Under the pieces are notes generated by a model. That model was not told where the DNA came from. It saw only the letters and a list, made by a program, of their open reading frames with translations, and ran no database searches. The translations under genes were made by a program, and so were the position numbers. Positions 1 to 6,002 of a DNA stretch of 30,681 nucleotides are shown in pieces. Numbering within the stretch: the stretch's first letter is position 1; the number at the start of each line of letters is the position of its first letter. This stretch comes from UBA10133 sp964528565 (lineage in GTDB: Bacteria > Patescibacteriota > Microgenomatia > UBA1400 > MFAQ01), in contig CAZGSP010000069.1 in assembly GCA_964528565.1 (NCBI GenBank), positions 1-30,681 of the forward strand, in the 5' to 3' direction.

Positions 1-1754
1 CCCCCTCCGCCTCCGCCCCCTCCCGATGATCCTCCGGAAAATCCGGAACCTCCCGACGAGGAAGATGATGGATTGTAAGAAAGCCCCGAAGCGGCCGAGT
101 GACTAAAGTCGGATACAAAGCCGGACCAAGCCAGACTATTATTCCCAAACCCACCCGACAAATATTTTGGTGGAGTGATGTTCAGATCCGCCATATCCTT
201 TGCCAGTTTTCCGATGACCCCCAGAGAGATGGCAAACGGAAGCACCTCTTCAATGAAGAGGTGTTTTTCTTTTATCTCTTCCCTCCACTTCCCGAGACGG
301 ATCGTCTCGCGGAGTCCTTTGACCTGCAGTGCCAGATTGGTACCGATGGCTGTCTTTTGGGGCATATTCCAGGCAAACCAAATGGCCGCCACGGAAGAAA
401 CTAAAAAAATCATCACCGGCCAGGCCGCCTGCAGTAAAATCATGGTGCTTATCGTCATGGCAAAGACCGCGCCGCCAATTATGACCGCGGCTACCATCCA
501 ACCCCCTCGGGCGTAGTCGGGATTTGCGGTGAACAGTTTTCTCTCTTTTAGCCTTTCGTTCATCATCTCTTTGACCTTTGCCATGTGAGTGTAAAATGTT
601 CCCTTCAGTTCTCCGAGTTTGACCTCCCCTTTACCATTAAAAATATGTTTCATCAGGTATTTTTGATGAGCGGGTAATTTGTCTTCATCTTCTACGAATT
701 TGGTAAAAAGGTAATCATGGCCGAACTGTAAAAATCCGGTCTTTTTGACCTTTTCAATTTTGAGATATTTTTTTCGAGCCAGTTCAATGATCTCGGCGAT
801 CACGTCCTGATTGTCCACTTTTTCATCCAGCATGATCCCTGCTTCTCCCGGAGTCAGGTCTTTCAGTGGTTCATAAACCATGGGAATATTTATCGGTTCA
901 AATAAGGGCCGTAATCGCTGTGGTTGGCCCGGGTCCATATTAAAAGCGTTGGGGGAGTCAAAGCGGAAGTCGCGTCCCTTTTTGTACCAAATATAAAACA
1001 TGATTAGTCCCGGGAGTAGCGACAGTCCCAGAGGTAAATTATTCTTGATCGCCGAAAAAATATTTTCCGCCGGAGAGGGGAATACCAAACTGTTGTTTGG
1101 ATCAAGTTTGACCGCAATGGTAAAGTTATCCCCATAACCAATGTCTTCACCGGTGGCAAGTTTCAGCAGATTATCCTCCCGGGTTATCGTGCAGTCGGAC
1201 GAGACACTTCCCACCGGTCCGACAAAACAGACCGTCTCTCCGGTAGTGGCAAATGGTGAGTTTATCGTCACACTCGAGGAAAGAACCGGGAACGGCCAAC
1301 CCTCCCCGGTAATGTCCCAGTAGAGTTCGTCAAAGCCTGTCTGATGCTTTACTGCGTTAGCCACGGTATAAGTGATTACATAAATTCTTGCTCCGGTAAA
1401 TGTCACTTCGGGGTCCCCTATTTTTATCACCACATTGCCGTTTTCTCTGGTAAGTTGATAGGGCACGTTTTTTCCATTGGCATAATTGACCGTCAAAACC
1501 TTCACCGGATTAGAGGTGACCCGGCCTTCTTGCCTGTATTTCTCGGGAATGTAGCGGTAAATGCCATGCTTATCTACCGGGGTAAAGTAATTGATCGTTT
1601 CCTCGATTGAGAGCGAGGTGTCCTGATTGATGGTGATATGTGACTCAAAGCGGGTAATTTCTTCGATGCTACCGGCTACCGGTATCGTCTCGGCGCCCCG
1701 AACCAAACCAGCTGACAATAAAAAGAACAAACCGGAAAGTATTAGTCTCTTCAT
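1..1754 (-). CDS. DUF2207 family membrane protein, 3' end outside window
   Basis: The reverse strand is open from the ATG at 1754 to the window edge (584 codons, no stop seen). The N-terminus is a signal peptide (MKRLILSGLFFLLSAGLVRG, likely cut near residue 21), followed by a beta-rich extracytoplasmic region of about 210 residues containing the phrase ETINYFTPVDKHGIYRYIP, typical of DUF2207. A membrane helix lies at about residues 238-256, then a cytoplasmic region, then two further helices at about 413-462. The C-terminus from about residue 555 is a Gly/Ser tract ending in a poly-Gly run at the window edge; such GGSSGGGGGG tails are usual in this family. The function of DUF2207 proteins is unknown. 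The start is supported by TATACT on the reverse strand 6 nt upstream. An antisense terminator-like hairpin lies within the gene at 243-273. Confidence 0.85.
   Translation of the reverse strand, partial: MKRLILSGLFFLLSAGLVRGAETIPVAGSIEEITRFESHITINQDTSLSIEETINYFTPVDKHGIYRYIPEKYRQEGRVTSNPVKVLTVNYANGKNVPYQLTRENGNVVIKIGDPEVTFTGARIYVITYTVANAVKHQTGFDELYWDITGEGWPFPVLSSSVTINSPFATTGETVCFVGPVGSVSSDCTITREDNLLKLATGEDIGYGDNFTIAVKLDPNNSLVFPSPAENIFSAIKNNLPLGLSLLPGLIMFYIWYKKGRDFRFDSPNAFNMDPGQPQRLRPLFEPINIPMVYEPLKDLTPGEAGIMLDEKVDNQDVIAEIIELARKKYLKIEKVKKTGFLQFGHDYLFTKFVEDEDKLPAHQKYLMKHIFNGKGEVKLGELKGTFYTHMAKVKEMMNERLKERKLFTANPDYARGGWMVAAVIIGGAVFAMTISTMILLQAAWPVMIFLVSSVAAIWFAWNMPQKTAIGTNLALQVKGLRETIRLGKWREEIKEKHLFIEEVLPFAISLGVIGKLAKDMADLNITPPKYLSGGFGNNSLAWSGFVSDFSHSAASGLSYNPSSSSSGGSGFSGGSSGGGGGGG
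243..273 (+). terminator. terminator-like hairpin antisense to the DUF2207 gene
   Basis: CACCTCTTC (243-251) and GAAGAGGTG (255-263) form a perfect 9-bp stem with a 3-nt loop, followed immediately by TTTTTCTTTT (264-273) on the plus strand. This is the textbook form of an intrinsic terminator, but it lies within the coding part of the minus-strand gene and would act on antisense transcription. No plus-strand gene is visible upstream in the window. Structure is clear; function is uncertain. Confidence 0.45.
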
Positions 1755-1826
1755 AAGACTAGTATAATCGAGCATTGTAACGAAGTTACAAGCGATTATA
1801 AGAGGAAGCGCCTTATAATTCCCTTA
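1755..1826. promoter_or_regulatory. divergent promoter region with a perfect inverted repeat
   Basis: This 72-nt gap separates two divergent genes. On the minus strand TATACT (1766-1761) ends 6 nt before the DUF2207 ATG. On the plus strand TATAAT (1814-1819) ends 7 nt before the HD-protein ATG. Between them TTGTAACGAAGTTACAA (1775-1791) is a perfect 7-bp inverted repeat around GAA. Its TTGTAA half (minus strand 1791-1786) is 19 nt from the minus-strand -10, so it may supply the -35 there or bind a dimeric regulator. No function is known. Confidence 0.55.
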
Positions 1827-2414
1827 ATGAACCAAGAATATCGACAAGCCGTCAAAACTCAGCTGGATGAAAAAATCTATACCCATTCGTTGGCCTTGCA
1901 AGCTTGTATGAGTGGTCTTTATGAATATTTCTCCGCAAACGATCTCCTCGGTCCGGAAGAACCTCCCAAAGAAGACTGGCTCCTGGCCGGACTGATCCAT
2001 GATATTGATTACTCCGAGCCCTTCAAAGAAGGTCACCCCAATCACACCAAAGAAGCTCTCGCCAAGTACGGTTTGGAAATTTCCGACCCGGTTCATCACC
2101 TGATTCTCGCCCACGCCCCTGAGCTGACAGGTGTCACCCCGGTCACCAAAGCCGACTGGTCTATTTTTTGTGCCGACTCGCTTACCGGTCTCATCATGGC
2201 CGTAGCCTATGTTTACCCCAGCCGCAAACTGGCCGATGTCAAAGTTAGCTCCGTCCTGAAAAGATTTCTCAAAGAGCCCAAGTTTGCCTCCGGCACCCGC
2301 CGAGACGAAGTCGCCATGTGTGAAAAGCCCGAAGGTCTGGGACTGCCTCTGGAAAAATTCATCGAGATCTGCCTCACCTCAATGCAAAAAGAAGCGGACA
2401 AGCTCGGTCTGTGA
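1827..2414 (+). CDS. HD-domain metal-dependent hydrolase
   Basis: A 195-residue soluble protein with the HD-superfamily pattern: His20 in THSLALQ, the HD pair at His58-Asp59 (LAGLIHDIDY), the HPNHTKEA segment at about 70-77, and HHLILAHAPE plus FCADSLTGL further on. HD proteins of this size are usually metal-dependent phosphohydrolases acting on nucleotides or related compounds, but the substrate cannot be read from the sequence. The start ATG has TATAAT ending 7 nt upstream and no Shine-Dalgarno site, consistent with a leaderless mRNA. The gene ends in TGA, and the next gene starts 13 nt later with its own -10 motif. Confidence 0.8.
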   Translation: MNQEYRQAVKTQLDEKIYTHSLALQACMSGLYEYFSANDLLGPEEPPKEDWLLAGLIHDIDYSEPFKEGHPNHTKEALAKYGLEISDPVHHLILAHAPELTGVTPVTKADWSIFCADSLTGLIMAVAYVYPSRKLADVKVSSVLKRFLKEPKFASGTRRDEVAMCEKPEGLGLPLEKFIEICLTSMQKEADKLGL

Positions 2415-2415
2415 G

Positions 2416-2427
2416 TATAATATAACC
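2416..2427 (+). promoter_or_regulatory. -10 motif and start-proximal promoter of the 2428 gene
   Basis: TATAAT at 2416-2421 begins two bases after the TGA of the upstream gene and ends 6 nt before the ATG at 2428. There is no Shine-Dalgarno sequence. This spacing decides the start at 2428 rather than the in-frame ATG at 2284 inside the preceding gene. Confidence 0.5.
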
Positions 2428-2967
2428 ATGGAACAAGAAAATAACCCGATCAATCAAAGACTAGAGGTTGGATTGCCCAATCAATTCGAAGAGAGAACAA
2501 GTCGTAGAGAACAACAGGTTAATGAATTTATCCATGCAACGGAAAAAATCAACTTCAAAATTGCAGTGCTAAGACACATTGCCAATTTTTCCAAAACTAA
2601 CAAAGATACCAAAAAACTAGCAGAGTTCGCCGCAATATTATTACGTAGAACCGAACGCGTCTTCGCCAAAAGCCAATCGATTGGGATAGCCCATGAAAGC
2701 TTTGAGGAGTTAGGTAGTCCAGTTACCTACGATCCCGATATATATGATGAATATGATACGTTTCAAGGGGAAATTAATGTGGGTGATAAAGTGATTGTCG
2801 TTCAGCCGGCACTAATAGGATACGAGGACCCGGGTTTCTACCCCGAGTTTGCTCACAAGGCACGGGTTTGTCCTAAGGAATGGTTTCTTAGTGCGGGTGT
2901 GGAGACAACGATAAAAGCTCTTCATGAAAAAAACGCTGTGCATCTAGCTGATTTTACTTTTACATAG
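2428..2967 (+). CDS. hypothetical protein, unrecognised
   Basis: A 179-residue soluble protein (MEQENNPINQRLEVG to ADFTFT). The first 90 residues are charged and helical (RREQQVNEFIHATEKINFK, then repeated Lys/Arg/Leu residues). The second half is beta-rich (INVGDKVIVVQPALIGYED). It has no signal peptide, membrane helix or recognised catalytic motif. Codon use is more AT-rich and less biased than in its neighbours (for example ATA, AGA and CTA codons), which may mean more recent acquisition or weak expression. The start was chosen because of the TATAAT 6 nt upstream. It lies between an HD hydrolase and serS with separate promoters, so the context says little about its role. Confidence 0.6.
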   Translation: MEQENNPINQRLEVGLPNQFEERTSRREQQVNEFIHATEKINFKIAVLRHIANFSKTNKDTKKLAEFAAILLRRTERVFAKSQSIGIAHESFEELGSPVTYDPDIYDEYDTFQGEINVGDKVIVVQPALIGYEDPGFYPEFAHKARVCPKEWFLSAGVETTIKALHEKNAVHLADFTFT

Positions 2968-2976
2968 AATAGGGAT

Positions 2977-3017
2977 GCGCAAGATATTGCGCTCGACCTG
3001 GGGATATAATAGAGCCT
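2977..3017 (+). promoter_or_regulatory. serS promoter with operator-like perfect palindrome
   Basis: TATAAT (3005-3010) ends 7 nt before the serS ATG. Upstream, GCGCAAGATATTGCGC (2977-2992) is a perfect 6-bp inverted repeat around GATA. It covers the place where a -35 box would sit (about 2982-2987), where no TTGACA-like sequence exists. It could be a regulator site or an RNA hairpin ending the upstream transcript, but no T-run follows it, which argues against an intrinsic terminator. Confidence 0.5.
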
Positions 3018-4292
3018 ATGCTAGACATAAATTACATCCGCGAGAATACAGACAAAGTCAAACAGGCGGCCAAAAATAAAAATCGCAACGCCGATGCGGT
3101 GGATCGGGTCTTGGCCGTCGATCTCGAAAGACGCCGTCTGATCACCACTATCGAAGGTATCCGTTCCGAACGGAACAAACTAAACGACGAGCTCAAAAAA
3201 GGCCGCACCGATGCCCTGATCGCCAAGTCCACCGAACTCAAGTCACAGCTCCAGGATCTGGAGCCACAGCTACGTGAAGTCGAAAAAACCTTTGACGACC
3301 TGATGCTTCAGATCCCCAATGTTCCTTTTGATGAAGTTCCGGTAGGTAAAGACGAATCGGACAACAAAACGATCAGAACTTGGGGAGACATACCGAAATT
3401 TTCTTTTGCTCCCAAATCTCATGTGGAACTGGCCGAAGATCTGGACCTGATCGATTTTGATCGGGGATCCAAGGTGGCCGGCTTTCGGGGTTATTTCCTC
3501 AAAGGAGACGCTGTCATGCTGCAGTTTGCTCTCATGCACTACACCCTGCAAAAATTTATTTCCAAAGGCTACACGCCATTTGTTCCCCCGGTCATTCTCA
3601 AAAGACGAGGCTTCGTGAATAGTGCGCATTTTCCTTGGAGCGAGCAGGATGTGTACAAATTTGTGACGGAAGAAGGAGAAGACGAATACTTCCTCACCGG
3701 TACAGCCGAGGTACCCTTGGTCTCTTATTACCAGGACGAAGTCCTAAACGAAAAAGATCTCCCGATCAAGATGATTGGTTTCTCACCTTGTTACCGCAAA
3801 GAAGCCGGTAGTTACGGTAAAGACACCAAGGGCGCTTACCGCGTCCATGAGTTCGTCAAGACCGAGCAGGTGGTGATCTGTAAAAATGATGTCGATGAAT
3901 CCCGCCGTCTACATGACGAGATGATGTCCTACACCGAAGAGATCGCTCAAGAACTCGGCCTGCCTTATCGCATCCTCCTGATGTGTACCGGAGATATGGG
4001 CGAACCACAGACCAAAAAATACGATCTTGAAGCCTGGATGCCCGGCAGAGATAACTGGGGAGAACTCGCTTCCGATTCTATCGTGACGGACTTCCAATCG
4101 CGAAGAGCCAACATCCGTTACCGTGACGGTCAAAACGAAATGAAATATGTCCACATGTTAAACAATACGGCGAGCAACTCACCCCGTTGGTTGGTAGCCA
4201 TCTTGGAAAACTATCAACAAGAAGATGGATCGATAAAGATCCCTTCGGTCTTGGTGCCATACATGGGGAAGGACGTCATTAAGCGTGGCTAA
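3018..4292 (+). CDS. serS: seryl-tRNA synthetase
   Basis: A 424-residue class II synthetase of the usual length, charging tRNA-Ser with serine in the cytoplasm. The N-terminal about 110 residues are the two-helix coiled-coil tRNA-binding arm (MLDINYIRENTDKVKQA, then charged heptads with ERNKLNDELKKG). The catalytic core has FLTGTAEVPLVSYY, motif 2 with the arginine in FSPCYRKEAGSYGKDTKG, and motif 3 in SPRWLVAILENYQ. The C-terminus IPSVLVPYMGKD is typical of the family. The ATG is preceded by TATAAT 7 nt upstream and no Shine-Dalgarno site. The end overlaps the GTG start of the next gene by 8 nt, so it heads an operon with envelope genes and secA downstream. Confidence 0.95.
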   Translation: MLDINYIRENTDKVKQAAKNKNRNADAVDRVLAVDLERRRLITTIEGIRSERNKLNDELKKGRTDALIAKSTELKSQLQDLEPQLREVEKTFDDLMLQIPNVPFDEVPVGKDESDNKTIRTWGDIPKFSFAPKSHVELAEDLDLIDFDRGSKVAGFRGYFLKGDAVMLQFALMHYTLQKFISKGYTPFVPPVILKRRGFVNSAHFPWSEQDVYKFVTEEGEDEYFLTGTAEVPLVSYYQDEVLNEKDLPIKMIGFSPCYRKEAGSYGKDTKGAYRVHEFVKTEQVVICKNDVDESRRLHDEMMSYTEEIAQELGLPYRILLMCTGDMGEPQTKKYDLEAWMPGRDNWGELASDSIVTDFQSRRANIRYRDGQNEMKYVHMLNNTASNSPRWLVAILENYQQEDGSIKIPSVLVPYMGKDVIKRG

Positions 4293-5334
4293 AAAATTAC
4301 CGATCATTGTCATCATTATCCTCATTTTGGTGGGAGCTGTTTCTCTGTTTGTTTTTGGAGGGGGATCTTTGCCGCTGATCTCGCCGTTGTTCATCGGTAA
4401 CGACCAAACCGGAAAAATTTCTCAAAAAATTAGTCGGTTCAATCTGGATTTTTCCAAATCAAAAGAACTCTCCACTCTGGAAGCAGTACCCCGCTATGTC
4501 GTCTACAACTCCGAAACAGGACTGGTCTACTACAGCAAGGGTACGGGTGTAAAAATGTCACCGGCTTCTTTTTCCAAGCTCCTATCTTCTCAGGTAGCCA
4601 TCGACTTGATCCCGCTGGATAAAGAAATTACCGTTTCCGAAAAATCGATCGACAAAGTTCCTACCATTCTGGGATTAAAGTCGGGCGAAGTATTTCCCGC
4701 CTCCGATCTTCTCCGCGGGGCTATTGCGACGAGCGCGAACGACTCGGCTCAAGCACTGGCCGACGGAGCCGCCAAGATCTCCGGCATCTTCCCTTCCGAG
4801 TTTATCTACTATATGAATAAAAAAGCCGAGATGTTGGACATGGTTCATTCCCATTTCGTCAATCCCGACGGACTGGATGATCAAAATCAGTACTCAACTT
4901 TGGAAGACATAGCCAAGCTTGTCAATAATGTTCAAAAAAATTATCCGGAAATAGTTGCGGCCGGCAAATCGGACAATCAGGACATCGAACAAACACCCAC
5001 CCACGGCCGGTACTACTTGCCCAACTGGAACGGGCTCTTGGGAGTTTATCCCGGCGTTACCGGTCTGAAGATTGCCTATACCGAGGACGCCGGTTACTCC
5101 ACGATTGTAACAGCCGAGCGAGATCATCTCTCGATGGTGGCAATCGTTTCCGGAACCGGATCTTACTTGGAAAGAGACCGGGCTGCCGCGGATCTTCTGG
5201 ACGCCGCCTTTATGACGAAGGGTTTACCGGCCGTCCGGGTCTCCACCCTGATGTTAAATCGTCATTATCAAGTTTGGGGGGATCTGGCGAGAAAGATCCG
5301 CAGTGAAATAAAAGCAGCCCAAGGAGGTAACTAA
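4285..5334 (+). CDS. D-alanyl-D-alanine carboxypeptidase-like protein (S11), altered third motif
   Basis: A 349-residue protein anchored by an N-terminal helix (PIIVIIILILVGAVSLFVF), with the catalytic domain outside the membrane. It follows the penicillin-binding S11 fold: SxxK at Ser95-Phe-Ser-Lys98 and SxN at Ser150-Ala-Asn152. The usual KTG triad is replaced by Lys262-Ile-Ala264 in GVTGLKIAYTEDAGYS, although the surrounding motif is intact. S11 enzymes trim the terminal D-Ala of peptidoglycan stems. With KIA instead of KTG, activity may be altered or lost; this cannot be decided from sequence. The GTG start overlaps serS by 8 nt, with a purine-rich GGGGAAGGA (4265-4273) 11 nt upstream. 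The HFVNPDGLDD segment is also typical of the family. Confidence 0.85.
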   Translation: MAKKLPIIVIIILILVGAVSLFVFGGGSLPLISPLFIGNDQTGKISQKISRFNLDFSKSKELSTLEAVPRYVVYNSETGLVYYSKGTGVKMSPASFSKLLSSQVAIDLIPLDKEITVSEKSIDKVPTILGLKSGEVFPASDLLRGAIATSANDSAQALADGAAKISGIFPSEFIYYMNKKAEMLDMVHSHFVNPDGLDDQNQYSTLEDIAKLVNNVQKNYPEIVAAGKSDNQDIEQTPTHGRYYLPNWNGLLGVYPGVTGLKIAYTEDAGYSTIVTAERDHLSMVAIVSGTGSYLERDRAAADLLDAAFMTKGLPAVRVSTLMLNRHYQVWGDLARKIRSEIKAAQGGN

Positions 5335-5335
5335 A
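5321..5335 (+). promoter_or_regulatory. strong Shine-Dalgarno site
   Basis: AAGGAGGT (5321-5328) lies 7 nt before the ATG at 5336. It is the best Shine-Dalgarno site seen in the window and serves an operon-internal gene, in contrast with promoter-proximal genes, which lack one. Confidence 0.8.
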
Positions 5336-5983
5336 ATGTCCTTTAGACATATATTTTTTCCCCAAACCATCAAGTTTCCCGATACCAAATTCAATCACCG
5401 GATTTCTTTGCGCCGCTACTTTCTTCAGCCCACTCTTTATGTGGACGGTTTGATCGAGTCCGGTGACATTCTGACCCACATCTGGAAAACCGGTATCAAA
5501 AAACTGGTTCCCCGGTACTTCACTCCCCGGAGTATTCTGATTTTGGGACTTGGCGGTGGGTCGAACACTCTTCTAGTCAGTCGCCTTTATCCCCAAGCCC
5601 GGATCACCGCCGTGGAGATAGATCCTCTAATGGTCGAGATCGGCCAAAAATATTTTGGTCTAAAGAAAGTTAAAAATTTGCACATCGTGGTAGCCGATGC
5701 TCTAGACTTTGCCCGAGACCTGCCTGCCGGCAGGCATGGTCTGAGAACTGAGATCTATGATCTAATTCTGGTCGACTGTTTTGAAGGCAAATATATTCCC
5801 AAAAAGCTTGAAGATCTGGACTTTTTACAAAGCCTCAAAGATCACTCCCGTTACACCCTGATAAACCGGATCCATTGGTACGATCATCACCGGCCAACAG
5901 TAGACTTCATGAGGTCTCTTTCTACCCGTTTTGTTTTTGTCACCGCAAGAACCCTCTCCAATCTCATCATTTCCCTTGTTTAG
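5336..5983 (+). CDS. spermidine synthase-like SAM-dependent methyltransferase fold protein
   Basis: A 215-residue cytoplasmic Rossmann protein. Motif I is ILILGLGGGSN (about 67-77), followed by the acidic ribose-binding end of strand 2 (TAVEIDP), the VADALDF segment, and YDLILVDCFEG. This order is that of spermidine-synthase-like proteins, many of which in bacteria are not true spermidine synthases. The substrate is unknown, and at 215 residues it is short. Residues 128-136 (DLPAGRHGL) are encoded by a GC-rich near-palindrome at 5717-5741 and look like an in-frame insertion in the loop before YDLILVD. The start follows a near-perfect Shine-Dalgarno site. Downstream, secA begins 19 nt after the stop with its own -10 motif. 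Confidence 0.75.
   Translation: MSFRHIFFPQTIKFPDTKFNHRISLRRYFLQPTLYVDGLIESGDILTHIWKTGIKKLVPRYFTPRSILILGLGGGSNTLLVSRLYPQARITAVEIDPLMVEIGQKYFGLKKVKNLHIVVADALDFARDLPAGRHGLRTEIYDLILVDCFEGKYIPKKLEDLDFLQSLKDHSRYTLINRIHWYDHHRPTVDFMRSLSTRFVFVTARTLSNLIISLV
5717..5741. repeat. in-frame GC-rich near-palindromic element
   Basis: A 25-nt imperfect palindrome with central core TGCCTGCCGGCAGGCA and outer GACC/GGTC arms; one base is offset between the arms. It is read in frame in the methyltransferase gene as DLPAGRHGL. A shorter related string, GACCTGCCGGCA, lies at 20998-21009 in the tail of ftsE. Short palindromes inserted in coding sequence are known from Rickettsia; relation to those is not implied. 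Confidence 0.6.
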
Positions 5984-5987
5984 ACAG

Positions 5988-6002
5988 TATAATCAAGCTG
6001 GT
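5988..6002 (+). promoter_or_regulatory. -10 motif of secA
   Basis: TATAAT (5988-5993) ends 9 nt before the ATG at 6003. The site lies just beyond the stop of the upstream gene. It supports 6003 over the in-frame ATG at 5931, which lies inside the preceding gene. Confidence 0.55.

Noticed and set aside
2977..2992. T-box or intrinsic terminator upstream of serS
   Set aside because: The perfect hairpin has no T-run and the leader is far too short for a T-box.
5931..6002. An earlier in-frame ATG for secA at 5931
   Set aside because: It would overlap the methyltransferase gene by 53 nt and place the TATAAT inside the coding sequence; the start at 6003 fits the SecA family.
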